From Myrica gale (Eukaryota; Streptophyta; Magnoliopsida; Fagales; Myricaceae), in assembly GCA_963930655.1 (NCBI GenBank), contig OZ005621.1, positions 19,517,001 to 19,581,000 on the forward strand: a stretch of 64,000 bases of DNA. Direction: 5' to 3'. Of this stretch, positions 34,299 to 46,312 are shown piece by piece (the first letter of the stretch is position 1; every line of letters starts with the position of its first letter). The position numbers were made by a program, and so were the translations under genes. The notes beneath the pieces were generated by a model that ran no database searches, was not told the origin of the DNA, and saw only the letters and a list, made by a program, of their open reading frames with translations.

Positions 34299-35396
34299 AT
34301 GGCTCACACTCTGCCCGACGACGTCGTGTGGAACATCCTCTTACGCCTCCCAGTCAAGTCCCTCTGCCGCTTGAAGTCAGTTTCCAAACACTTCCTTTCC
34401 GCCATATCCGACCCCTTTTTCCTCCGCTCCCACCGTCACCAATCCCGCCAAAACCCTAACCTCCTCTTCCTCAAGCATTCTCCTACCGCCAATGAAAATC
34501 CCAACAATTCCATCCATGTCCCCGCCCACTCCACCGTCGAATTCCTCTCCAGGGATACGAGAGGCATTCCCGTCGATTTTTTCACCCTCTCGATTCCCGA
34601 CTCCGTCGACCTCCTCCCCTCCTCCCGCGGAGACGTCGTTTTCTTCGTTGGAGAGAAAGGATTTTACGCCTGCAATCCCAGCACTCGCGAATTCACCAAA
34701 CTGCCCCCACCCAGCGACTGCACGCCCGGCGAGATCAACGCCGGGTTAGGGTTCAACCGGGACACCAAGGAGTACGTTCTGATTCACCTGTTTGATAACA
34801 GCCTGAACCATAATTACGAAATCATCGGCTGCGAGACGTTGCGGTTCTCGGATGGCGAGGCCGGGGCTTGTTCTTGGAAAGGGGTGGACGATATCTGCCC
34901 CTTCCCGGTCAGAGGCTGGGGGGTATATGTAGACAACGGGTTCTACTGGATGATCTTCGACGAGTACGACCATCCAGAGAACGAAGCCATCGTGTCGTTC
35001 GATTTGGAGAAGGAAGTGTTTCGCACGGTAGCGCCGCCTCAAGGAGTGCTCGACCCGGACGCGTTGTGGTCCTTGGTTGAGTTGAGGGGGTTCTTGTGCT
35101 TGGTCGACAACGCGACCAAGCCGTTTGTGGTGGATATCTGGGTGATGAAGGATTGTGAGAGGCACGAGTGGGTAAAAGATTACAGTATTGATGTAGAAGG
35201 TTCTATCCCATCTGTTATTCCCTTGGTTCTAGATTACTGGGACGGAGAGATTTTGATGGATGAGAAGCAGGGGAACGTATGCTGCTACGATACGAAGGCC
35301 AAGATGATTAGAAGATTTGGCGGGAAACCTATTGAAGGGGAGTGGACGTGGCTTTGCCTTTATACAGAGAGCTTTTTCTCTCTAGCAAGTACGTAG
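34299..35396 (+). CDS. F-box protein with F-box-associated domain, 365 aa
   Basis: Single exon. An upstream in-frame ATG exists at 34209, but ATG 34299 is preferred because it places the F-box at the N-terminus (MAHTLPDDVVWNILLRLPV, then SLCRLKSVSKHFLSAISDPF), as is usual. The F-box (about residues 3-45) binds SKP1 in SCF ubiquitin ligases. The rest resembles the F-box-associated type 1/3 region (FYACNPSTREFTKLPPPSD, LGFNRDTKEYVLIHLFD, GFYWMIFDEYDHPE, IVSFDLEKEVFRTVAPPQG) that recruits the target. Length fits the CPR1-like family. It differs clearly in sequence from the F-box cluster at 51-55 kb. The target is unknown. Confidence 0.88.
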   Translation: MAHTLPDDVVWNILLRLPVKSLCRLKSVSKHFLSAISDPFFLRSHRHQSRQNPNLLFLKHSPTANENPNNSIHVPAHSTVEFLSRDTRGIPVDFFTLSIPDSVDLLPSSRGDVVFFVGEKGFYACNPSTREFTKLPPPSDCTPGEINAGLGFNRDTKEYVLIHLFDNSLNHNYEIIGCETLRFSDGEAGACSWKGVDDICPFPVRGWGVYVDNGFYWMIFDEYDHPENEAIVSFDLEKEVFRTVAPPQGVLDPDALWSLVELRGFLCLVDNATKPFVVDIWVMKDCERHEWVKDYSIDVEGSIPSVIPLVLDYWDGEILMDEKQGNVCCYDTKAKMIRRFGGKPIEGEWTWLCLYTESFFSLAST

Positions 35397-36885
35397 GCCT
35401 CGGACGAAAAAAAAAGAAAGTACGTAGGCATCGACCTTTTTGTCTTTATGTTCTTTTTACCTTCATAGATTTGTGGCTGATTTTTAAGTCACTATGTATG
35501 ATGTTTGCCGTGATGGGTTAGGGAAGTTTCCCCAAAATGCCAACTAGTTGATTCTCAGTATTCTTTCAAGTTAGGAAATTTTCAAGAACAGCTTATATGT
35601 TTACCATTTTCTTTTAATAGTTTCGTTGATGTTTCTTGCTGAATTATGGACAATAGTTATGATGTTCAATGAAGGTTTTATGAAATGACATGATGTTGTC
35701 AGTACCATTCTCCAAAGATGCAACCGAAAGTTAGACCAACTAAGTTGTGGTTATCTATTGGAATTCATCTTTTTGGAATTGTGATCATTTATGTTGGTGT
35801 GATCGAGTAAGAGCTAACTTTGTTTGTATTTCTTTTCACTTTTAGCAGTTATTGTTAGTGGTATTATGCTCCAAAGATGGGTATACAATGTGAGAGTCAC
35901 TGGGTTGTGTGGCTGTCAAAGTGCCTAGTTTATATTGTCCTATCATGAGACAGTGTGTAATCTTCACTTTTGTCTCGTTGATTGTTAAAACAGCATCAAA
36001 ATGAGTCATATCGATTGAGGTAAGCAGTTGGCCATGAATATTCTGCTAGTGGAATCAATAAGTTCAAAACTAATGTGTGCTAATGTGGTGTCAAACGTAT
36101 GAGACAGTACTGCGTCAAATTTGTGTCTCAAGGGGCTGAAGGCGAAGGAAGTTGTAAAAAAACTTCTAATCTATTTTGAGAAGGAAGCTACGTCTATAAT
36201 CTTACTTTGTCTGCTCTTTCTTTTAAGACACTTTATTAGACTTACAAACAAGTTCTATATGTCTTCAAGTGACTATCTCTGCTGAACCTGCGTGATTGGC
36301 TTTGAGATATTGCAAAAATTTGTAGTTAGGTCGTCTGTTGTTGAAGTGCCCCTGTAGAGTTGCCTCTCTGAGGTTTGGTGGAGATTTCTGGCCAATATAA
36401 AGCAAACTAGTGGTTTCTGCACCTTGATAAGCTTGTCATCAACAAGGAGAGTTCAATACGTTCCACTCGCATGTGCTGATATTGCTTTTAACATTCTTAG
36501 CACTGTTATCAATAGGTCGTTGTGACTAGTGAATCCGGACTACAATTACTCTGTTTAATAATAAGTCTAGAACTGGTTTAGATTAGTATGAGGGGCTGGT
36601 CTGCCTTAGGTCTTCCATTTTGGTCCAGAGTGGTTTCATGACAATTTTTCAATGATTTCTGTTTGTACATCTTGATGTTTCTCTGGCATCGTTCTACAAT
36701 TCAAAGACAGTAGTTTAAAACAGATTTAGTTTGGAAGTCTTTTTTTCTTGTCTGAGGGAGCTATTTCTAACCCAGACTCGTGCAAAAAGTTATTGAAACT
36801 ATCTGAACAATGTCTTCTCTGAGTGTAGGTTGTCATTTCTACCTCTTGGCATACATATTACCCCATGATATATTATTTTTTGAGG
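35397..36885. other. intergenic / 3' flank of the F-box gene, no supported gene
   Basis: Unique-looking T-rich sequence with no open frame above 60 codons and no recognisable repeat. It may include a long 3' UTR. Confidence 0.45.
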
Positions 36886-36889
36886 AAGC

Positions 36890-37329
36890 AGCTCTTGGCA
36901 TGGCCTTTTTTTTTCTAGGCAAATTTTAGAAGCATGACCAAGTCTGCGGGGTAGGAGATTCGACCCCCGGTTCTAGCCCTCCCCAAAGGGAGGTGGTGCC
37001 AACTGAGCAACAGCTCACTTGTCAAGCTCTTGGCATGACCTTTTTTTTTCTTTCTCTAGGCAAATTTTAGAAGCAGGACCAAGTCTGCGGGGTAGGGAGA
37101 TTCGACCCCCGGTTCTAGCCCTCCCCAAAGGGTGGAGGTGCCAACTGAGCTACAGCTCATTGGCAGCTCTTGGCGAAGCAGCTCTTGGCATGGCCTTTTT
37201 TTTTTCTCTAGGCAAATTTTAGAAGCAGGACCAAGTCTGCGGGGTAGGGGGATTCGACCCCCGGTTCTAGCCCTCCCCAAAGGGAGGAGGTGCCAACTGA
37301 GCTACAGCTCACTGGCAGCTCTTGGCATG
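36890..37329 (-). repeat. three tandem tRNA-derived SINE units
   Basis: Units at 36890-37024, 37025-~37179 and 37180-37317, each opening with AGCTCTTGGCATG and followed by a final AGCTCTTGGCATG (37317-37329). On the minus strand each has an A-box (TAGCTCAGTTGG) and B-box-like GGGTCGAATC, then GTCTGCGGGG-type sequence, AAATTTGCCTAG and an A tail. That is a tRNA-derived SINE with TSD AGCTCTTGGCATG, tandemly multiplied through its TSD. Confidence 0.75.
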
Positions 37330-38165
37330 CTTGTTACCCCATTTTATATTATTATTGGAGGGCACTTAAGATAAGTGGAAGGTTATCGTGCATTCAATTT
37401 GTTTTATGATTGGAAGGTTAACTTGTTACCTGGCTTTTCCATGTCCCGGTTGGAGCTTGACAAGTAATGTATCACTGTTCCATCTTTTGGATATTCTGTG
37501 ATTGGAGAATGGGGATGTGGAGGACCAAACCATATCTATCAAACAATAGATTCTCTTCTGGATGAGAGGCAGTTTGGGCGGTGACCCCATTTAGTGAAAG
37601 AAATAGTTTTGGCTTTCTGATGGCGAGACAGTAAGTGCAGGAAGACGTTGAGTTGGGTGGGTCTCTAAAGTGGATTTTTAGCATGCAAATTACAGGACTT
37701 GTTTATGGGTTTAGGGAACCATCAAATTGTATTATTGTTGGATGATCCAATTAATAGAGAGATAAACATAGCATATGGGTCCTATAGTAGAGTTTATGCT
37801 GCTCGAGTATAGACAATATTGAATGTTGTGGCTTGTGGGATTCATGTACTGTTTCTATGATTTTCCAAATTGGACGGGCAGAGGCTGATCCTAAATTGTT
37901 GGAGTAGGCTTGGACTCAAGTTTTGTGCCGGATCGGTTAGACCTAATTTGAGATCCAATTAGCTTTTGTCTTTTTCGGCTTTTAAACCCAATTGGCTTAT
38001 AAACTCAAGAGGTCAGGTTATTCCCCTAAACACAAATCTGTCGCTCTCTAACGACTAAAACTTCGGTTGCTGCCTTCCGAACCAAAAATTAGCTAGAGAA
38101 ATTAACAAAGATGATGAACTCATTGTCGTCTATAAGCTTCAACATGGATCCGAATTGTTCCTTTT
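37330..38165. other. intergenic, no supported gene
   Basis: No family-like open frame. The start continues a duplication of the sequence left of the SINE array: CTTGGCAT...TTACCCCAT...ATATTATT occurs at 36844-36878 and 37321-37358. Confidence 0.45.
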
Positions 38166-38175
38166 AAACTCGTGG

Positions 38176-38696
38176 GACGGAACGAAAGCTGGCCTCTCCT
38201 TTCTGGCGAGATCTCTCGTGGATGTGTCCTTCAAGGTCGAGTTCAGGTGTCCCCGATCTTCACTGTAACAGGCGTCCGGATCTCATGCTCTCCGATTTTC
38301 AGGACTTCAAATTGTTCCTCAGCCATTTTTGTCGGGAACCACCTTCTACTGGTCCCCTTGTGTTGGTTCAGATGCTCCTTCGGGGAGGTAAAAGCAAGGT
38401 GATCGTCCACCTTTTCCTCTGGCGACTTGAACCGCCATTCTCAGCGTGGGTTATCTTAGATCCGGGTGTTTGGACCCAAATAGGATTTATGGGCCTTGTG
38501 GCCCGGTTGTATGAGGCCTATATGACCCTTTGGATTGAGGCCATTGAGGTCGTTTGTTGTATGGCCTTTTGGGCCTTTAATGCTGTTGTAATGGGCGTAA
38601 GGCCCCTGTGCGTTGTAACCGGTCTTGGAGGTCTGTCTGTATGCAGTCATCACGTAATACCTGTGTGAAATGAATTTTCACTATTGTCAAGAAAAA
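38176..38696 (+). mobile_element. retroposon with A tail and 10 bp TSD
   Basis: AAACTCGTGG at 38166-38175 recurs at 38697-38706 directly after an A run that follows ATTTTCACTATTGTCAAG. Body 521 bp, GC-richer than its flanks. Its open frame (38222-38668) matches no family I know. It may be a 5'-truncated LINE 3' end or a processed transcript. Confidence 0.78.
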
Positions 38697-39173
38697 AAAC
38701 TCGTGGAGAGACAGGAGGGTTGTTCTTTTTAATTTTTTAACTCACTTTTCACAGATGAATTAAAAAAAATCAAAATACAAAAATTTCTCCTAAAAATATA
38801 AAATATTAAATTTGTTCACATTCAACAAAAAGGAAAATCTCAGGAAGTCGAGGTTGTTAAACAATGAATGGGTCGGATTTTCAGGGGAAAAATGTAAATA
38901 CATTCGTAAGTGGAAACAAAAACAACCAATGTGATTATAAATTCCGTAACTACAAGCACGTAAATAAATAGTAAGAAAAAAAAAGTAGAGGAAAACAAGC
39001 CTTGAAAAATCTAATATACTTTTAAACAAGAAATTGGATTGGAGGGTAAAGGAACAATCACATCTTGAGTCCAATATTTTTTTTGTTACTAGATATCTTT
39101 AAATAAGAGAAAAGAGAGAAACAACTCGAGGTAGATGGTCTGAAGAGACTTACTAGAAAAGCCTAATAGACTA

Positions 39174-39303
39174 GGGGATGTTTGAGTGTGAAAATTTTAG
39201 GTATTGGGGTTTGAGAAATATTATAAAGTAAAGATATGTTATGAAAGTTGGTGAAATGAATTTTTTATTATTAAACCTAAATAATTGGGACTCAAACAAG
39301 TCC
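39174..39303. mobile_element. small MITE-like element
   Basis: GGGGATGTTTGAGT at the left is the inverse of ACTCAAACAAGTCC at the right with two mismatches; 130 bp. No TSD seen. Confidence 0.5.
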
Positions 39304-39963
39304 GTTCTTAAGAAAGGATTTAATTTGTACATATACATTTTTTTAGGATCCAATTTATAAAGAACTCGCATTCTTAACCATTGAGACTTAGATAATTTAT
39401 ATTCTAATATAAACAATGGAAACAACTGCAAGGGAAACAAGACGAAAGAAGAGATTTTGTCCTGTGAATTCCTCTAGCCGGGACTTGGAAGAGCGTACAA
39501 GTGTTTATAAACTACGTTTGATTTCACCATCCCGTAAGTTTCTAGGTAAATCCCATGCATGGGGTTAAAGTGGACCCAGTGGACCCATATATAACACCAA
39601 TAGTCCCAATATCCTAATGGGAACTACTTTTTAGGTTGCGTTGGACTTACTAGCACGGAAAGTTTGTTGAGTTGCCTTCCGGTTAGATAATTTTTTTTTG
39701 TTAGTTTAGAATCCTGAACTCAAAGGTCGGGGTATCGTACAACCTCGACGACCGAACTGGTCTCTGAGTTAGCATGGAAATGGCACAGCGAATAATTAAG
39801 TTTGGTGTGTAGAAAGAAGAAGGCAAGTACGCGACATTCAATGGTCAAATGGCAACGAGGGACCTCTGAGGAGGAGACTTTTACAGTTAGCAACTAATTA
39901 GCACCAACATGCATTCTAAGAAATTAAGAATAGTAGGAAGAAGAAAAAAAAGTTCAAAGTGTC

Positions 39964-39969
39964 TTTATA
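39964..39969 (+). promoter_or_regulatory. TATA-like box of the first SCPL gene
   Basis: TTATAA about 100 bp upstream of ATG 40067, a normal distance for a plant core promoter. Position and sequence only. Confidence 0.4.
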
Positions 39970-40066
39970 AGCCCAACTTCTGATCTTGGAGCTTTTCTGC
40001 AACAATTTCTATATCAGGGGAAGACAAACAGCAATCAGTTCGAGGAGTTTGCTTATTCCTCTTTAG

Positions 40067-43000
40067 ATGGGTTTGCGTCTACTTTTTCTAGTGGTTTTCT
40101 TGGTAGTAGCCGCCTCCGGCTCAAACACCTCGTATCTCGTCACCACCCTACCTGGTTATTCCGGCGAGCTTCCCTTCACGCTTGAAACTGGGTAAGTCGT
40201 TCTTTTTCATTCTTCTAGTTTTATTTGTACATGTCATTTAGGGTCCATTTCTTACCAAGAACAAGTTCTCTGCGACGATGGCGTCCATCAGATTTTTCCT
40301 TCTCCAGTGTGCAAACAGATCCCAAGAAGTTGCATTTTCTTTTTTCATGATTGATAAAGAGTCTGGAAATGTGAATGAGTTTGTGTTGGATTTTCCGCCA
40401 TGTAGATATATCGGTGTAGGGGATAACGAGACCGTGCAGCTATTTTACTATTTTGTTGAGTCCCAGAGGAGCCCTTCCCAAGACCCTCTCCTCATTTGGC
40501 TCAGTGCAGGCCCCGGTTGCTCTGGTCTCAGCGACTTTTTCTTTGAGGGTGGTATGTTACTCATCTCTGCATTCATCTTTGGGAAAAGTGTGTTGAGCAA
40601 GGCATATTATGTAGATGCCAAACATAGCTCAAGTCTTATTCGATTGTCACTTTCTTTTGTCGTGTTTCTTTAATTGTTTTTTAAGCCCACCCCCACCCCA
40701 ACTAAAATGTGTCACATTTGTGTCGACGTAGTTGAATTTGTAGAATTGGATTTACCTAGGAGTTGGCTTTGGGGTTGGCCTGTGGTACAGGGGCCTTGTC
40801 CGAGTCTCCATGCAAAATTACATAGCCTATCAAACAAGAGAGTACCATGGTATGCGTCAACTAGTAGACTGAGGAGTTGAAAAATATACTGCCGACTATT
40901 TTTATGGAGGATTCAAGCTTTAAGCCCCCCACAGCGTTATCTATATTCATAGTGATTGGCAAATGTTTCCTTGCCCTTTAATACTACACGTTGCTGTTAT
41001 ATAGGCCCTTTAACTTTCAAACTTGGAGATTACAATGGGAGCCTACCAACGCTTCAGGATAACCCATGGGCATGGACGCAGGTCTGAATTCAATTGCACT
41101 TGTTACAATGTTTTTTTTCTGTTTTGGGAGATTGTGCTAGTTTTGGTCGTATTTTCTTCTTTTCTGTTGAATAAAATGCAATGTTGGTTGGTTTTTCAGG
41201 GCCTTAACATCATATATTTGGACGCACCAGTTGGTGCTGGATTCTCTTATTCAAAAAGCTTAGACGGCTATTATATGGACGACTATAAATATGTGGCACA
41301 AATCTATGAATTTATTCAAAAGGTGTGAGGAAGTGGAAGATGAGAGATTATATACATGTACTTAGTGAAGACCAGGTGTCTGTTATTGCAAATTTGCTGC
41401 TGTGGCTCAGGTGTTTTAACTTTAACTAGTTTACAACTCTATGCATGCAGTGGCTGACTGAACACCCTCAGTTTCTGGAAAATCAATTCTATGTGGGGGG
41501 CGAGTCGTTCAGTGGCGGGCCTGTTCCAATGATTGTGCAACAGATAGTCCTGGGTAATTCAAGCTTATGAGAACCGAATCTTAACTGAGCTTTCTTCTTA
41601 TTAATCTTTCTGCATTTATTTTTAACCAAATACCATCAACCTTTTAATTTTTAGCTTATTCCCCCACCCCTTAAGAGCCAAGCAGCAGCAGAATCTGTTT
41701 TCTTTTCATTACAATTTTGATTTGCTAACTGATGGTTCACTAATATTGGCATTTGATTTCCTCATGGTGTTGCAGGTAACGAAGCTGGATCGGTGCCGAT
41801 GATTAATCTAACAGTACATGTTCTAACTATATTTCCTCAATAAAGAGTGACATGATCTTAACTGTTGTTCCTAGATTAAATTTAAGCTGTTTTCAGTTCT
41901 CCTACCACATCTTTGTAGCATTCTCAGTTTGAATTTTAGAAGTTTGGTGGGTCAAAATATGCTTAAATTGTTATCAGGGGTATGTGCTCGGTGCTCCAGC
42001 GACAGATGCATTCACGGACAAGAATTGTAGAGTCAAATATGCTCATCGGCTGGCTTTCATATCAGATCAACTCTATGAGGTATGATCTTTAACAACTCTG
42101 CTTCTTTTTTCTTACTTCTACCAACTCTCTGCTAAGTGGGTTTCGGACTAAAACTCTGCTCTGTTTCATCCTTTCTAGTCGGCCACAACAAGTTGCAATG
42201 GCAATTTTGTGAATGTCGATTCTAGCAATTATCAGTGCTCCTCAGACATTGATGCTATCGATAAGGTTGGAGGATCCCAAAGATGTTGTCTTTTCTTCAT
42301 GGACTTGTTCCATCATCAACTTTCCATATGATGCACTAACAATGGTGGTCATTTGAATTTGTAGCTGGTTAGCGACATAAATTTTCAACAGATTTTGGAG
42401 CCCGATTGTGTTAATGGATCCCCAGAACCAAATGAAGACTCAGAGTTGCTCCCCAGATCTCTCTCAGAAAAGCCTGGTCCTTCCTATTGGTGCCGTGTAA
42501 GCCCCTTTCTCTCTATCTGTCTCTGTCACTCTCTCTCCAACTACATTTCTGGTCTGTGGAATGGCTTGTAACAAGAAGGAATTTAATTTGATTTGAAAAC
42601 TCTAGAAACAACTAAACATGATAATTCTTTTAAACTATCAATGTTCTCAATAATTGAATTAACGAATAATAATGAATCTTATTCTTTTAAGTATAGTATT
42701 TGAACAAATTCAACTGATCTTAACCAGAGTTACAACCATATGCTCTGCTCCAACTGGGCGAATAATAGAGGTGTTCAAGAAGCTCTTGGTGTCCGAGAGG
42801 TATGTGCATCGTATCATTTCTCAGAAGATACAGTCACGAAAAAGAGAATCACAAAGCTGTTTCTGTCATGTTTAACAGGGGACAAAAACCTTTTTTCAAT
42901 ACTGTAATACCACCTTATCGTCAGCCTATACGCAAATAGTCACCAATGTTGTCGGTTATCATCGAAATCTCACGAACTCCAACCTTCGACTTCTCGTATA

Positions 43001-43598
43001 CAGGTAAAAAATCTAGCCAGATAATTTGCTACTTTTTCCATATTTGAATTATATTCTCTTGCACATTCCTCACGTGTTGGTCAAACTCTCTCTTAGTTGG
43101 TAGGCCTAACACGTGTATATTTTAATTCCAACAGCGGCGACCATGACATGCAAATACCAAACATCGGCACACAAGAATGGATAAAGTCTCTCAATTTGAG
43201 TATGGAAGAAAGCTGGAGGGTATGGTCTGTAGAAGGTCAAACTGCAGGGTGGGTTTCAAAGTCCATAATCTATTAGAACTCCTCTCCTCCTTTCCAAATC
43301 CTCGACATATGATCAAATAGCCTCAAATAGCTTCTATTTCTGATGGACTTGCAGGTACACGAAGAAGTTGATCAATGAAAATTTCAATTTGACATATGCA
43401 ACCGTAAAGGTAAGAGTAATCCGTCACTTGTTTCCGAAATCTAAACAGAATCGTACACATGCATGATCCAAAAGAAACCGAAGTTTCATATGTATGTTCT
43501 CTTTCCTTCTACAGGGTGGAGGCCACTTGGCTGCTGAAACCAACGTTAAGGAGTGTGGAGCCATGATCGATAGGTGGATGGCTTATTTCCCTCTTTAA
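40067..43598 (+). CDS. serine carboxypeptidase-like protein 1 (clade IA acyltransferase type), 460 aa
   Basis: Fourteen exons: 40067-40191, 40406-40551, 41005-41081, 41200-41322, 41451-41553, 41776-41813, 41978-42079, 42179-42265, 42365-42496, 42728-42799, 42879-43003, 43135-43248, 43355-43409, 43515-43598. All junctions are GT-AG and the total is 1383 nt. The product has a signal peptide (MGLRLLFLVVFLVVAASGS), so vacuolar or secretory targeting is expected. It has the S10 fold with catalytic Ser176 in GGESFSG, Asp in SGDHDMQIP (377-385) and His437 in GGGH. The oxyanion motif reads SAGPGCSG where relatives have GGPGCS. GLNIIYLDAPVGAGFSYS is characteristic of SCPL acyltransferases that use glucose esters as acyl donors. 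The acyl donor and acceptor are unknown. It is a tandem paralogue of the gene at 46.3 kb. Confidence 0.9.
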
Positions 43599-44169
43599 TT
43601 GTGATTGATTCAAATTCGTTAGGTGGTCTGTCATTGTGTAAGCACGTTTGTTAGCACCTCCAAAATGATTGCAGTCTCCAGAATGATTTGAATAAGGAAA
43701 CTCCAAACGTTCTCGACTCATTTTTTTGCTGAATAATGCGTTAGACTTGCATTTCAAAAGTTAGAATCATATAAGGATAAACCTACGTAAGGCCTAACAA
43801 TCACCAGACTATAAAAGAAAATTAGCAGGATTTCAAAAGGGATCGATAAAGTCACTATATGCTCTATGCTAGGTAGAGAGAGCGGGTGGCCAAAAACAGT
43901 AGACTTAGCTACCGAAACCTAAACGGCCTACTAATAAAAGTGCCGATAACCTAGACAGGCTAGCAGGATCCCAAACGTTCTCGACTTGCTTGTCCCTTAG
44001 GACTGCTAGCCGATGAATAAAGAATAAAGATAGGCTGTTAATATTGGAATGAGCCACGTTGTGTGCTGCATTTTGTTTTGTTTTCTAAACAATATCACAT
44101 TCGTTTATTGATACCAAAATGACATCAAGGAGGTTTGAACGTACACGTATGTTCCTGGTACAACATATT
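43599..44169. other. 3' flank of the first SCPL gene, no gene
   Basis: The first ~150 bp resemble the 3' flank of the second SCPL gene (TTAGGTG.TCT, then CTCCAAAATGA / ATTCCAAAATAA). The rest is unassigned. Confidence 0.45.
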
Positions 44170-44761
44170 TGTAGGTAATACATCAAATGGAATAATTCCA
44201 TGGGACTTCTTGCTGCAGTCCACTTAGCCAGGTAGTGTGTCTTGGAAATTTGGAATTTGCCAGGAGGGAAGCTTTAACAAAGCTCCATGGTGGCAACTTC
44301 CTCGTCATTTGATGTATGACTTCGATGGTTGTATCAATGTGGTCGTCCTCCACTGGGTGACTCGGGTCATCGATGCAATTAATAACAACTAGTGAATCCT
44401 TCAAAATTAGCCTGCTGAAGCTGTCGTCTGTCGTCTGTCGAGTTTCAGTTTCTCCAGTTGCCACTCCCGCTGCCATGGTTTCTGCCATTAGGGGGTTCAC
44501 CTCCGGATAATGTCAGTCCGTGCCATAAAGCTCTGCCCAGATGGACGATGGTTTTAGCAAATACATGCTTGAAATCGCAGTAAGGAAGTTCCTGACAGCA
44601 GCATCACAGTTTATTATGACAAAACCAGGCCTTTCTTCCCACTCGCTGCTAAATGATCTTTGTAGGCTATAGCTTTTAAGAATCTGCTGTAAGATTGTGT
44701 TAGGATCCGCAGGAGTGACTTTGTGGGCTTCCTGGTTTCTGGCGAACCAGAGGAGATCCAA
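44170..44761 (-). pseudogene. RNase H-like (RVT_3) fragment of a LINE
   Basis: 44761-44513 reads MDLLWFARNQEAHK and GFVIINCDAAVRN; 44500-44183 reads AETMAAGVATGETETRQ, LKDSLVVINCIDD and WSFVKASLLANSKFPRHT. These are the pieces of the RNase H-like domain at the C-terminus of many plant LINE ORFs (Asp in NCDAA, Glu in AETMAA, Asp in LKDSL). Frames are interrupted and RT is absent. Confidence 0.78.
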
Positions 44762-44769
44762 TGCTACTG

Positions 44770-46312
44770 CACCTTTGTTTGGAAAAAAAAGGGGTCAAAG
44801 AATAGCATCGTGTGCTGAAAGATAGTAAAATCGAGCTTTTAGAAAAGTACCGAAAACTTTTAGATTTCATCTATAAGTACCCTTCAATAGGGTCTGGCCT
44901 GTCCATAACAGAGCAGAAATAACAATTCTGCAGAAAATTTTTAGTTAATATAATTGCAGAGAAGTGCTTCAAGTTATTATTATTATTATTTTGATAATTG
45001 GTAAGTGCATTACTGAAGAAATTTCATTAAAATTTAATTTAGGGGATCACAGAACGAAAAATAGAAAAACAAAATCTTTTAAAAAACAGGTTTTTAGGCT
45101 AAGATAATAATAAAAAAAAGGCTGTAAGCTTAATGGGTAAATCAAAGATGCGTGTTATTATTAAAGGGAGCCCTTAAAAAGACAAACTGTAACAGTGTAA
45201 CATGCACCACCCCATTTGGCCCATTCTAATGCAGATCAAAGTGAATTACTTTGACCGTGTTGCTGTGTGGACGCTTTGTCGTGCCTCACGTGTCCCAAAA
45301 GAGAAACGAAATTACGAAATTACCAACTAGCATGTTCCGTTGATCTGGGCAAGTTGAAATACTGTTGGAGTTCTGTATTGGTTAGAACTTGGAGATATGC
45401 TCTCATAGTCACATGTTCAGTCAAAGAACCATAAACATGTGCCCTTTCAAACTGTTCAAGATATTTGAATGAAAAAAGTCTCTTCCCTGTCATCTCCCCC
45501 CTTAATTTACCAACATTGCAAAAGGAAAAAGAAAAAAAAAATCTTTATACCATCTCTAAGTAATTCATTTGGGTCCATCCAATTTTCTGCTTAAGGAGTA
45601 TTCAAGCGACATGTATGAGCATTCATATGCTTCTGAAAGGTTCATTTTATGACCCAAAAAAAGACAAAAGTTCTTACGAATCTCTGATATGGTGGGGGAT
45701 AGAATCACCTGATGTAGTTTTTTTTTTGGTAAGCCCAAACTGTATTCACTACTGGATTAACCGGTAATTCGTCGTAGCTAGGAACAGCAGCTAAACGGCT
45801 GGTCAGCAACACAGGAAATGTCAGTATGCTGTACAAATATATTGTGCTCCGGGCGCCACAAGCAGGTAGCTGAACAACCATAGGTCAGCCACTTCAAAAG
45901 TTCCTTCACCCACAACAAGCAGATGCTTCAAGGGCAGTGGAGTAAATTAGATGAGACACTGAGTGATTGTATAAAAAAATTAATTAATTTTTTATGACAC
46001 TTGGCAAATTGTGATTGGATAAAAAAAACTTATTTTTCTCCACGTGCATATAAGTCATTCGACCAGACAAGGAAATCCAATGTTTTTATTCATCTCCCAG
46101 TTATCGTTTTGGTAGGTGCCTGCTCTCTAGCTTTCAAGCATCAGAAATTCCAGACTTACAGTTAGCACCAATATTGCGTCAAAGCTGCAATGCATTCAAC
46201 AAGAAAAGAGAAAAAGCACCATAAGTAGTATTTATTAGCCTACTTCCTGGATCTTCATTTCTACTAGTTTCTATCAGCCAAGATAAAGTTCTGCTCTTGG
46301 CGCAATTTGAGT
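44770..46312. other. intergenic between the SCPL genes, with a LINE/SINE-like tail
   Basis: 45719-45910 looks like the minus-strand 3' end of a retroposon: a T run followed by GGTAAGCCCAAACTG (that is, CAGTTTGGGCTTACC plus A tail). A mini-palindrome lies at 45968-45996 (ATAAAAAAATTAATTAA, then TTTTTTAT). No gene is seen. Confidence 0.45.
46041..46054 (+). promoter_or_regulatory. G-box next to a TATA-like box upstream of the second SCPL gene
   Basis: CACGTG (46041-46046) lies 2 bp before TATAAG (46049-46054), about 260 bp upstream of ATG 46313. G-boxes bind bZIP/bHLH factors. The spacing is unusually tight, and function is not shown. Confidence 0.35.

Noticed and set aside
34492..35165. Alternative frames over the F-box gene
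   Set aside because: GC-rich coding shadows of the F-box frame.
36890..37329. Candidate tRNA genes (A- and B-box-like motifs)
   Set aside because: No cloverleaf or anticodon arm could be folded, and each unit ends in an A tail with direct repeats, so SINEs fit better.
38222..38668. 148-codon plus-strand frame
   Set aside because: Lies wholly inside a TSD-bounded retroposon with no recognisable domain; not called as a gene.
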